Shown here one piece after another: positions 1 through 5,836 of a stretch of DNA of 6,474 nt. The first letter of the stretch is position 1, and every line of letters begins with the position of its first letter. Made by a program: the position numbers and the translations under genes. Origin of the DNA: Thiotrichales bacterium (lineage in GTDB: Bacteria > Pseudomonadota > Gammaproteobacteria > Thiomicrospirales > Thiomicrospiraceae); NCBI GenBank assembly GCA_014763835.1, contig JACXUQ010000079.1, forward strand, positions 1 through 6,474, in the 5' to 3' direction. The notes beneath the pieces are model-generated. The model was not told the DNA's origin. It saw nothing but the letters and a program-made list of their open reading frames with translations, and did no database searches.

Positions 1-1028
1 CCTTTTTCATCCATCAGTTCCAAAGCGCGTCCGCCGCCGCGAGCTACGCAGGTCAGCGGGTCATCGGCAATAATGACCGGAATACCGGTTTCTTCGGACA
101 ATAGCGTGTTCAGGTTGCGCAGCAATGCGCCGCCGCCGGTCAGAACAATGCCGTGTTCGGCAATGTCGGCACCCAGTTCAGGCGGGGTATTTTCCAACGC
201 GGTACGCACCGCGCTGACAATCGCCGAAAGCGGTTCTTGCAGGGCTTCCAAAACCTCGTTGCTGTTCAATGTAAAGCGGCGCGGTACGGCTTCGGCGATA
301 TTGCTGCCGTGTACTTCCATCGTATCCGGCTCAACCATGTGATAGGCCGTGCCGATGGTTTTCTTGATCTTTTCTGCGGTACTCTCGCCGATGACCATGC
401 CGTAGTTGCGGCGTACATACTTGATAATGGCGTCGTCAAAACGGTCGCCGCCGACTTTAACGGAGTCCGACCAGACAATGCCGTTCAATGACAGTGTGGC
501 GACTTCTGTGGTACCGCCGCCGATATCGACAACCATGGAGCCGGTTGGTTCGCTGACCGGCATGCCTGCGCCGATGGCGGCCGCCATCGGTTCTTCAATC
601 AGGTAAACCTCACGCGCGCCGGCACCGGCTGCAGACTCACGAATCGCACGACGCTCGACCTGCGTAGAACCGCAAGGTACACAAATCAATACGCGAGGGC
701 TGGGCTGGAAGAATTTGGCTTCATGCACTTTGCGGATAAAGGCCTGCAGCATTTTTTCGGTGACTTCAAAATCGGCGATAACGCCGTCCTTCAGCGGACG
801 GATGGTTTGAATATCCTGGTTTTCTTTGCCGAGCATCAGTTTTGCGTTTTCACCTACGGCGACGATAGAGCGGCTGTTGGACCCGGAGCCGCGGCGGTTA
901 TTACGGATAGAAACGACGGAAGGTTCGTTTAGTACCATGCCTTTGCCGCGCACGTAGATCAGTGTATTGGCGGTTCCAAGGTCGATGGAAAGGTCGTTGG
1001 AAAAAAGTCCCATTAGTTTGCGAAACAT
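1..1028 (-). CDS. mreB: Rod shape-determining protein MreB (3' end cut by window edge)
   Basis: Bacterial actin homologue that polymerises on the inner face of the cytoplasmic membrane and directs lateral cell-wall synthesis by the elongasome (MreC, MreD, RodZ, PBP2, RodA). Reading the minus strand from the ATG at 1028-1026 gives 342 residues with no stop, starting MFRKLMGLFSNDLSIDLGTA. The usual length is about 347, so only a few codons and the stop are missing. The actin-fold ATP-binding motifs are intact: phosphate-1 DLGTAN (16-21), phosphate-2 DIGGGTTE (168-175) and adenosine motif TGGGALL (297-303), with EEPMAAAIG at 145-153. The N-terminal MFRKLMGLFS is the typical membrane-binding amphipathic stretch. 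A GAGGA ribosome site (complement of 1038-1042) lies 9 nt before the ATG. A slightly expanded polar loop, NNRRGSGSNSRS (43-54), follows SVVSIR. mreC and mreD are expected beyond position 1 in the same direction (inference). Identification is secure. Confidence 0.97.
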   Translation of the reverse strand, partial: MFRKLMGLFSNDLSIDLGTANTLIYVRGKGMVLNEPSVVSIRNNRRGSGSNSRSIVAVGENAKLMLGKENQDIQTIRPLKDGVIADFEVTEKMLQAFIRKVHEAKFFQPSPRVLICVPCGSTQVERRAIRESAAGAGAREVYLIEEPMAAAIGAGMPVSEPTGSMVVDIGGGTTEVATLSLNGIVWSDSVKVGGDRFDDAIIKYVRRNYGMVIGESTAEKIKKTIGTAYHMVEPDTMEVHGSNIAEAVPRRFTLNSNEVLEALQEPLSAIVSAVRTALENTPPELGADIAEHGIVLTGGGALLRNLNTLLSEETGIPVIIADDPLTCVARGGGRALELMDEK

Positions 1029-1068
1029 GCGGTCTTGTCCTCGAAGAGTAGGCAAAAATAATCCGGTT

Positions 1069-1097
1069 ATTCTATAACAACTGGTTGAATCGAAGTA
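1069..1097 (-). promoter_or_regulatory. Possible mreB promoter
   Basis: On the minus strand TAGAAT (1074-1069) matches the -10 consensus TATAAT at 5 of 6 positions. The hexamer 17 nt upstream, TACTTC (1097-1092), is a poor -35. The DNA just upstream of it is A/T-rich (1098-1128), as expected of an UP element that would compensate for a weak -35. An alternative is TTGAAA (1164-1159), 17 nt from TAAAAA (1141-1136). Neither is strong, so the start point is uncertain. Confidence 0.3.
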
Positions 1098-1134
1098 GAA
1101 AAAAATGGATTGACGGATAAAAAATATTAGGGGT

Positions 1135-1161
1135 GTTTTTAAGCGTTTTTAATGGGTTTTT
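1135..1161. repeat. Phased T5/A5 tracts upstream of mreB
   Basis: Three G-T5 blocks lie at 1135-1140, 1145-1150 and 1156-1161. The first two are followed by AA, giving GTTTTTAA twice exactly 10 bp apart, and the third is offset by 11 bp. A5 tracts (here on the minus strand) repeated at the helical period are known to produce static DNA curvature. Their place upstream of the likely mreB promoter suggests an architectural or nucleoid-protein binding role, which is inference. Confidence 0.5.
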
Positions 1162-1244
1162 CAAGCAGGTGAAGAGTGTGATTACGTGGGGTTCAGTTCA
1201 TGTGGTGAAGCATTATTTTAAGCGGCTGGCAGGCGGCTTGGCTC

Positions 1245-1273
1245 TTTAGTGTAACCGCAAAATGTGGTATGTT
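1245..1273 (+). promoter_or_regulatory. Possible extended -10 promoter for gatCAB
   Basis: TGGTATGTT at 1265-1273 contains an extended -10 (TGn followed by TATGTT, 4 of 6 to consensus). A weak -35, TTTAGT, lies at 1245-1250 with 17-nt spacing. Transcription would begin near 1280 and leave a leader of about 70 nt before the gatC GTG. The match is moderate and unsupported by other evidence. Confidence 0.3.
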
Positions 1274-1340
1274 ACGCGGCATTGTTTTTTGTCTGAATTG
1301 GGCTGGTTGTGTGCGGGGGCTTTCACGTACACAAAAGCAT

Positions 1341-1346
1341 GAGGAG
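1341..1346 (+). promoter_or_regulatory. Ribosome binding site that fixes the gatC start
   Basis: GAGGAG lies 6 nt before the GTG at 1353. No comparable site precedes the in-frame ATG at 1269, so this element supports the shorter, GTG-initiated GatC. Confidence 0.75.
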
Positions 1347-1352
1347 TTAGGT

Positions 1353-1640
1353 GTGTCTTTAGGAAAAACCGAAGTCGAGTATATCTCGCGTTTGGCGGCC
1401 ATTGCGGTAAAAGATGACGAAGTGGGCGAGGTCGCCGCGAAGTTGTCGAATATTTTGGATTTGTTTGCACAGATGGAAGCGGCCGATACGCAGGGTGTTG
1501 AGCCGATGGCGCATCCTTTGGATCAGGTGCAGCGCTTGCGTCGAGACGTGATCAGCGAAACGGATCAGCACGAGAAGTTGCAAAGTGTCGCACCGTCGAC
1601 GTCGGAAGGGTTGTATTTGGTTCCGCAGGTCATTGAGTAA
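1353..1640 (+). CDS. gatC: Asp-tRNA(Asn)/Glu-tRNA(Gln) amidotransferase subunit C
   Basis: Small, non-catalytic subunit of the GatCAB amidotransferase. It wraps between GatA and GatB and stabilises the complex. From the GTG start the protein has 95 residues, the usual GatC length. It opens VSLGKTEVEYISRLAAIAV (family pattern: T-x2-V-x2-IA-RLA) and carries EGLYLVPQVIE at the C-terminus. The hallmark GVEPMAHPLDQVQRLRRD is at about 48-65. The reading frame is open upstream to an ATG at 1269, but those 28 residues have no counterpart in the family and no ribosome site, so the GTG at 1353 is preferred. It is the first gene of the operon, with gatA starting 29 nt after its stop. Confident. Confidence 0.95.
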   Translation: MSLGKTEVEYISRLAAIAVKDDEVGEVAAKLSNILDLFAQMEAADTQGVEPMAHPLDQVQRLRRDVISETDQHEKLQSVAPSTSEGLYLVPQVIE

Positions 1641-1669
1641 GTTGCGCGAGATTGGAAAGAGTAAAGAAG

Positions 1670-3124
1670 ATGCATAATTTAACGATTAAACAGATGAGTG
1701 AAAAGCTCCACGCCGGTGAAATCACCAGCGTGCAATTGACGCAGCACTACCTTGACCGCATTGCCAAGTATGACGGCGAGTTGAATGCGTATGTGACAGT
1801 CACGCCGGAGTTGGCGATGGAGATGGCGCGGGAAGCGGATGAGCGTTTGCAAAGCGGCACGGCCGAGTTGCTGACCGGCATTCCGGTGGCACACAAAGAC
1901 ATTTTCTGTACCGACGGGGTAAAGACCTCGTGCAGCTCGAAAATGTTGGATAACTTTATCGCGCCTTATGATGCCCATGTGGTGACGCAATTGAAAAAGG
2001 TCGGTATGCCGATTTTGGGTAAAACCAATATGGATGAGTTCGCGATGGGCTCCTCTTCGGAGAGCAGTTACTACGGTCCGACCAAAAATCCGTGGGATCA
2101 TCAGGCGGTTCCGGGTGGATCGTCGGGCGGTGCGGCGGCGGTGATTGCCGCCGGTCTGGCGCCGATGGCGACCGGTACCGACACCGGCGGCTCGATTCGT
2201 CAACCGGCGTCTTTCTGCGGCATCACCGGCATCAAGCCGACATACGGCACGGTGTCGCGTTTTGGTATCGTGGCCTACGCATCGAGTTTTGACCAGGCCG
2301 GGCCTATGACGCGTTCGGCCGAAGAGGCGGCTTGGTTGTTGAATGCCATGGCCGGTTTTGACGAGCGCGACTCTACCAGTCTGCAACGCGAAGGCGTGGA
2401 TTATGCCGCTGAACTGAATCAGCCTTTGAAAGGTTTGAAAGTCGGTGTGCCTGCGGAATACTTTGGCGAAGGTTTGGACCCGCAGGTGGAAAAAGTGGTT
2501 AAAGACGCCATTGCCGAAATCCAGAAACAGGGCGCGGAAGTTATCGAAGTGAGTCTGCCGAACAAGGATTTGGCGGTGCCTTCATATTATGTATTGGCAC
2601 CGGCGGAGGCCTCATCCAACCTGTCGCGTTTTGACGGGGTGCGTTTCGGTTACCGTTGCGAGAAGCCCAAGGATCTGCAAGACCTGTACACCCGTTCGCG
2701 CGCCGAAGGATTTGGTGCTGAGGTGAAGCGCCGTATTATGGTGGGCGCCTATGCGTTGTCGGCCGGCTTCTACGATGCCTATTACCTGAAGGCGCAGAAA
2801 CTGCGCCGTATGGTGCGTGATGACTTTACCAAGGCGTTTGAGCAGTGCGATGTCATTATGGGGCCGGTCGCGCCGACGCCGGCCTTCAATATCGGCGAAA
2901 AAACCGATGATCCGACCAGTATGTATCTGGCCGATCTGTATACCATTCCTGTTAACTTGGCGGGTTTGCCGGGTCTTTCCGTGCCTGCCGGTTTTGTCAA
3001 CAACCGTCCTGTGGGGCTGCATATTGTCGGTCCTTATTTCAGTGAAGCGAAGCTGTTGAATATTGCTCATCAATATCAACAGACGACCGACTGGCACAAA
3101 CAGATGCCGGCGCAGTATCAGTAA
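1670..3124 (+). CDS. gatA: Asp-tRNA(Asn)/Glu-tRNA(Gln) amidotransferase subunit A (glutaminase)
   Basis: Amidase-signature enzyme that hydrolyses glutamine and supplies ammonia, through a channel, to GatB for amidation of tRNA-bound Asp or Glu. The 484 residues match the family length (about 485). The Ser-cisSer-Lys triad is visible: K76 in VAHKDIFC, S151 in the glycine/serine-rich PGGSSGGAAAV, and S175 in TDTGGSIRQPASFCG. Each lies 3 residues before the K79/S154/S178 positions I recall for Staphylococcus aureus GatA. R355 and D422 fall where glutamine-binding Arg and Asp are expected. The segment APAEASSNLSRFDGVRFG (310-327) is another family hallmark. The ATG at 1670 is chosen because MHNLTIKQMSEKL is the typical N-terminus and GGAAAGA (1654-1660) sits 9 nt ahead. 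An upstream in-frame TTG at 1652 would overlap this site. gatB starts 18 nt downstream, consistent with one operon. Confidence 0.98.
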   Translation: MHNLTIKQMSEKLHAGEITSVQLTQHYLDRIAKYDGELNAYVTVTPELAMEMAREADERLQSGTAELLTGIPVAHKDIFCTDGVKTSCSSKMLDNFIAPYDAHVVTQLKKVGMPILGKTNMDEFAMGSSSESSYYGPTKNPWDHQAVPGGSSGGAAAVIAAGLAPMATGTDTGGSIRQPASFCGITGIKPTYGTVSRFGIVAYASSFDQAGPMTRSAEEAAWLLNAMAGFDERDSTSLQREGVDYAAELNQPLKGLKVGVPAEYFGEGLDPQVEKVVKDAIAEIQKQGAEVIEVSLPNKDLAVPSYYVLAPAEASSNLSRFDGVRFGYRCEKPKDLQDLYTRSRAEGFGAEVKRRIMVGAYALSAGFYDAYYLKAQKLRRMVRDDFTKAFEQCDVIMGPVAPTPAFNIGEKTDDPTSMYLADLYTIPVNLAGLPGLSVPAGFVNNRPVGLHIVGPYFSEAKLLNIAHQYQQTTDWHKQMPAQYQ

Positions 3125-3125
3125 C

Positions 3126-3134
3126 AGGAAGGAG
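3126..3134 (+). promoter_or_regulatory. Ribosome binding site that fixes the gatB start
   Basis: AGGAAGGAG ends 8 nt before the ATG at 3143. An in-frame GTG at 3134 overlaps the last base of this element, so it could not use it. The ATG is therefore the likely start. Confidence 0.75.
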
Positions 3135-3142
3135 TGAACACA

Positions 3143-4576
3143 ATGAGTTGGGAAGTGGTAATCGGATTGGAAATCCACGCGCAGTTGACGACCAATACCA
3201 AGATCTTTTCGGGCTCCTCGATTGCGTATGGCGCCCAGCCGAACACGCAGGCGTGTGCGATTGACCTAGGGATGCCGGGAATGTTGCCGGTGCTGAACGA
3301 AGCGGTCATCGGCAAGTCGATCCGTCTGGCGTTGGCATTGAATGCCGAGATTGGCCGCAAATCGGTCTTCGAGCGTAAGAACTATTTTTATCCGGATTTG
3401 CCGAAAGGCTATCAGACCTCGCAGCTGCAGTATCCGATTGTGGGTAAAGGCACGCTGGAGATCGAGGTCGACGGCGTCAAGAAAACGATCGGTGTGACGC
3501 GCGCCCACCTTGAAGAAGACGCCGGTAAATCGGTACACGGCATTCTGCCGGGCATGAGCGGTATCGACCTGAACCGTGCCGGCACGCCGCTGCTGGAAAT
3601 CGTGTCCGAACCGGATATGCGTTCCGCCAAGGAGGCGGTGGCCTATGCGCGCAAAATGCATGAGTTGGTGCAGTATTTGGGAATCTGCGACGGCAATATG
3701 CAGGAAGGTTCTTTCCGCGTCGATTCCAACGTTTCCGTGCGTCGTCCGGGTGCGCCGCTGGGCACGCGTACCGAATTGAAGAACATCAACTCGTTCCGTT
3801 TTATCGAGAAGGCGATTGAATATGAGATTGCCCGTCAGATCGAAGTGCTGGAAAGCGGCGGCAAGATCGTGCAGGAAACCCGCCTGTATGACGCCGACAA
3901 CGATGTCACCCGTTCCATGCGCTCCAAGGAGGAGGCGAACGATTACCGTTATTTCCCTTGCCCGGATTTGTTGCCGGTGGTGATTACCGATGAAGACATT
4001 GATGCCGTACGTGCGCAGATGCCGGAGTTGCCGGACGTGAAGCGGGCGCGTTATATGGCCGAGTTTGGTTTGAGCGATTACGATGCCGGTGTGTTGACCG
4101 GTTCGCGTGAGTTGGCGGAGTATTTTGAAGCCGTGCTGGCGGCCACCGGCGGCAAGGACGCCAAGGTGTGCGCCAACTGGATTATGAGCGATCTGTCCGG
4201 TGCTTTGAACAGAGCCGGCCTGTCCATTTCCCAATCGCCGATTTCTGCGGCGCACTTGGCGGGCATGATTGCACGTATTCAGGACAACACCATCTCAGGC
4301 AAGCTCGCCAAGCAGGTGTTTGATGCGATGTGGAACGGCGAAGGCTCGGCGGACGAAATCATTGCCAGCAAAGGCTTGAAGCAGATTACCGATAGCGGCG
4401 CGATTGAAGCTTTGGTGGACGAAGTGCTGGCAAACAATCCTTCTCAAGTTGAAGCCTATAAGGGCGGCCAAGAGAAGATGCTGGGCTACTTTGTCGGTCA
4501 GATTATGAAAGCCTCCGGCGGCCAAGCTAATCCTGGGCAGGTTAACCAGATTCTTAAGGCTAAATTGGGCGGTTGA
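3143..4576 (+). CDS. gatB: Asp-tRNA(Asn)/Glu-tRNA(Gln) amidotransferase subunit B
   Basis: ATP-dependent subunit that activates the misacylated Asp or Glu on tRNA and transfers ammonia from GatA to it, giving Asn-tRNA or Gln-tRNA. The 477-residue product has the full architecture. The catalytic cradle begins MSWEVVIGLEIHAQL (E10 and H12 are the usual metal/ATP-site residues) and continues through NYFYPDLPKGYQTSQ (80-94), VTRAHLEEDAGKS (118-130), GIDLNRAGTPLLEIVSEPD (140-158), GICDGNMQEGSFRVDSNVSVR (180-200) and EEANDYRYFPCPDL (263-276). A helical linker and a tRNA-binding YqeY-like tail follow (about 330-477, with SGKLAKQVFDAM and GLKQITDSGAIE). Where many bacterial GatBs have a Cys-x2-Cys pair near residue 38, this one has CAID, so that metal-binding pair is incomplete. 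Other gammaproteobacterial GatBs also vary here. It is the last gene of the operon, followed by a terminator. Confidence 0.98.
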   Translation: MSWEVVIGLEIHAQLTTNTKIFSGSSIAYGAQPNTQACAIDLGMPGMLPVLNEAVIGKSIRLALALNAEIGRKSVFERKNYFYPDLPKGYQTSQLQYPIVGKGTLEIEVDGVKKTIGVTRAHLEEDAGKSVHGILPGMSGIDLNRAGTPLLEIVSEPDMRSAKEAVAYARKMHELVQYLGICDGNMQEGSFRVDSNVSVRRPGAPLGTRTELKNINSFRFIEKAIEYEIARQIEVLESGGKIVQETRLYDADNDVTRSMRSKEEANDYRYFPCPDLLPVVITDEDIDAVRAQMPELPDVKRARYMAEFGLSDYDAGVLTGSRELAEYFEAVLAATGGKDAKVCANWIMSDLSGALNRAGLSISQSPISAAHLAGMIARIQDNTISGKLAKQVFDAMWNGEGSADEIIASKGLKQITDSGAIEALVDEVLANNPSQVEAYKGGQEKMLGYFVGQIMKASGGQANPGQVNQILKAKLGG

Positions 4577-4619
4577 TGTTCAAAGCGCTACTTAGTAAAT
4601 AAGGGGCTAACGTTGAAAC

Positions 4620-4655
4620 AACTGAACCGGCCACCCGGCCTGTTCAGTTTTTTTT
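4620..4655 (+). terminator. Rho-independent terminator of gatCAB
   Basis: AACTGAAC (4620-4627) pairs with GTTCAGTT (4642-4649). After a single C-T mismatch, GGCC (4629-4632) pairs with GGCC (4637-4640) around an ACCC loop. A run of eight T (4648-4655) overlaps the end of the stem. It lies 43 nt after the gatB stop and should insulate htpX from gatCAB transcription. Confidence 0.92.
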
Positions 4656-4686
4656 GGCTGTTTTTGGAAAAATTATTTTTTCTTTT

Positions 4687-4715
4687 CTTGAAAGGATATA
4701 AAAAATCCTTATAGT
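4687..4715 (+). promoter_or_regulatory. htpX promoter (sigma70-type, possibly overlapped by a heat-shock promoter)
   Basis: TTGAAA (4688-4693) and TATAGT (4710-4715) each match the sigma70 -35 and -10 consensus at 5 of 6 positions, with a 16-nt spacer. Transcription would start near 4722 and give a leader of about 73 nt. The -35 lies within CTTGAAA (4687-4693), the sigma32 -35 consensus. A weak CC-x2-AT element follows 13 nt later at 4707-4712. Enterobacterial htpX is heat-inducible and Cpx-regulated, so dual control is plausible, but the sigma32 -10 match is poor. Confidence 0.6.
4692..4710. repeat. Inverted repeat in the htpX promoter spacer
   Basis: AAGGAT (4692-4697) and ATCCTT (4705-4710) form a perfect 6-bp inverted repeat separated by 7 A/T bases. 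It fills the space between the -35 and -10 and touches both. That is a position where a bound regulator would block or remodel RNA polymerase. It could be an operator or simply AT-rich coincidence. Confidence 0.45.
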
Positions 4716-4719
4716 AGCG

Positions 4720-4731
4720 TTAAGGGCTTAA
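4720..4731. repeat. TTAAG-N2-CTTAA dyad at the predicted htpX start point
   Basis: TTAAG (4720-4724), GG, CTTAA (4727-4731) is a 5+5 bp dyad that covers the predicted transcription start at about 4722. The same half-sites with CG in the centre occur at 6364-6375. A role as operator is inference only. Confidence 0.35.
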
Positions 4732-4773
4732 TCAGGCGACAGAACTCTCGGGTCACCGGTTATGCCGACAAGG

Positions 4774-4794
4774 ATTTTTTCTAAGGAGAAAAAT
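4774..4794 (+). promoter_or_regulatory. Hairpin enclosing the htpX ribosome binding site (candidate RNA thermometer)
   Basis: The htpX Shine-Dalgarno sequence, TAAGGAG (4782-4788), is enclosed in a short A/U-rich hairpin directly before the start codon. TTTTTCT (4776-4782) pairs with AGAAAAA (4787-4793) around an AAGG loop, and A4774 can pair with T4794 across a one-base bulge. The stem has seven contiguous pairs, only one of them G-C, so it should be marginally stable and easily melted. That is the design of fourU and similar RNA thermometers in front of heat-shock genes. The pairing is read from the sequence; thermosensing is inference. Confidence 0.4.
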
Positions 4795-5694
4795 ATGTTT
4801 AAGCGTATTGGTCTGTTTTTACTGACAAACATTGCGGTCATTGCGGTGGCGATGATTACCATGAACCTGTTGGGCGTGGGCAATTACATGGAAGGCACCA
4901 GCCTTAATTTGAACAATCTGTTTATGTTTGCGTTGATTTTCGGTTTTGCCGGTTCATTTGTGTCGCTGGCGATGTCGAAATGGATGGCTAAAATGACGAC
5001 CGGCGCGCAGGTGATTGAACAGCCTCGCAATGCCGATGAGCAGTGGCTGCTGGAAACGGTGAGCCGTCAGGCGGCAAAAGCTGGCATCAAAACGCCGGAA
5101 GTGGCGATTTATGACTCTCCGGAACCGAACGCGTTTGCGACCGGTATGACCAAAAACAACTCGATGGTAGCGGTATCGACCGGTTTGTTGCGCTCTATGC
5201 GTCAGAATGAAGTGGAAGCGGTATTGGGTCACGAAGTGGCGCACGTTGCCAACGGCGATATGGTAACGATGGCACTGTTGCAAGGCGTATTGAACACCTT
5301 TGTGATTTTCTTCGCTAAAATCGTGGCTTACGTTGTAGACCGCGTGGTACTTAAAAACGAAGAAGAAGGCCATAGCTGGGCGTTTATTGTCACCGATTTG
5401 GTTGCTCAGATCCTGTTCGGTATTCTGGCGAGCATGGTGGCGATGGCGTTCTCGCGTTACCGTGAGTTCCATGCCGATAACGGCGGTGCTTATTTGGCCG
5501 GTAAAGAGAACATGATTGCGGCGTTGCGTCGCCTGCAAACCATGCATCCGGGCGAACTGCCGGATCAGATGGCGGCGTTTGGTATCTCCGCGAAGAAGTC
5601 TTCTTTCGGTGATCTGTTTAAGTCTCACCCTGACCTGGAAGACCGTATCGCCCGTTTGGAAGCGACGCCAAGCAATGCACTGAAAGTTGCCTAA
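4795..5694 (+). CDS. htpX: Membrane zinc metalloprotease HtpX
   Basis: M48-family protease of the inner membrane that degrades misfolded or damaged membrane proteins, working alongside FtsH. The 299-residue protein (E. coli about 293) begins MFKRIGLFLLTNIAVIAVAM. Two hydrophobic segments lie at about 6-26 and 40-60, and two more at about 157-182 and 196-219. The zinc and catalytic motif HEVAH is at 146-150, and the third zinc ligand is probably E224 in SRYREFHADNGGAYL. NAFATG (112-117) and the C-terminal SHPDLEDRIARLE (277-289) are further family marks. The ATG at 4795 is preferred over an in-frame ATG at 4762 because a strong AAGGAG sits 6 nt ahead and the family N-terminus begins MFKRI. The gene has its own promoter and terminator, so it is monocistronic. 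A small variation is His at 226 where Arg is common (REFRAD). Confidence 0.97.
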   Translation: MFKRIGLFLLTNIAVIAVAMITMNLLGVGNYMEGTSLNLNNLFMFALIFGFAGSFVSLAMSKWMAKMTTGAQVIEQPRNADEQWLLETVSRQAAKAGIKTPEVAIYDSPEPNAFATGMTKNNSMVAVSTGLLRSMRQNEVEAVLGHEVAHVANGDMVTMALLQGVLNTFVIFFAKIVAYVVDRVVLKNEEEGHSWAFIVTDLVAQILFGILASMVAMAFSRYREFHADNGGAYLAGKENMIAALRRLQTMHPGELPDQMAAFGISAKKSSFGDLFKSHPDLEDRIARLEATPSNALKVA

Positions 5695-5722
5695 TCCTAT
5701 CCTAAATAGGAATTGGTTGAAT

Positions 5723-5749
5723 AAACCCGCGCCAAAAGCGCGGGTTTTT
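5723..5749 (+). terminator. Rho-independent terminator of htpX
   Basis: AAACCCGCGC (5723-5732) and GCGCGGGTTT (5738-5747) form a perfect 10-bp stem with a CAAAA loop. A T5 run (5745-5749) follows the GC-rich core. It lies 28 nt beyond the htpX stop. The A-rich 5' flank could allow some leftward function, but no leftward gene needs it. Confidence 0.93.
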
Positions 5750-5836
5750 GTTTATAGGGAATAAAAGCGCCGGGTTGGCATTCTGCCTGCTTGGTTGTGT
5801 GCTGTTGCAAAATGATGAACAGATAAGAGCAGAATT

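Larger units (their letters stand above)
1029..1352. other. Divergent mreB/gatC intergenic control region
   Basis: This stretch holds no credible gene. It must contain the start signals of both mreB (leftward) and gatC (rightward). The half nearest mreB is strongly AT-rich, with A runs on the plus strand near 1099-1105 and 1119-1124, and T5 runs at 1136-1140, 1146-1150 and 1157-1161. The half nearest gatC is of ordinary composition and includes a long untranslated leader of about 70-80 bases. No terminator-like hairpin or riboswitch-like structure stood out. Confidence 0.75.

Noticed and set aside
153..491. Plus-strand open frames within mreB
   Set aside because: Antisense to the intact mreB reading frame with no similarity to known proteins.
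1269..1352. N-terminal extension of GatC from an in-frame ATG
   Set aside because: The 28 added residues do not resemble any GatC, no ribosome site precedes the ATG, and it overlaps the candidate -10. A good GAGGAG precedes the GTG at 1353, which gives the standard length.
1679..2386. Minus-strand open frame of 235 codons inside gatA
   Set aside because: Arg/His-rich translation with no recognisable domain, wholly antisense to a conserved gene; a frame shadow of GC-biased codons.
2612..3178. Minus-strand open frame of 188 codons across the gatA/gatB junction
   Set aside because: Antisense to two conserved genes, low-complexity basic translation, no family resemblance.
3266..4255. Minus-strand open frame of 329 codons inside gatB
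   Set aside because: Long, but fully antisense to the conserved gatB frame, and the translation is rich in Arg, His and Gln, as expected of a shadow frame.
4762..4794. HtpX start at the upstream ATG
   Set aside because: It would add 11 residues absent from the family, and the strong AAGGAG with 6-nt spacing points to the ATG at 4795.
4954..5628. Minus-strand open frame of 224 codons inside htpX
   Set aside because: Antisense to htpX, with the same His/Arg-rich shadow composition and no domain.
5750..5836. Promoter for the LapG-like gene (TTGGCA at 5775-5780)
   Set aside because: A -35-like hexamer is present, but no acceptable -10 lies at 16-18 nt, so I do not call it.
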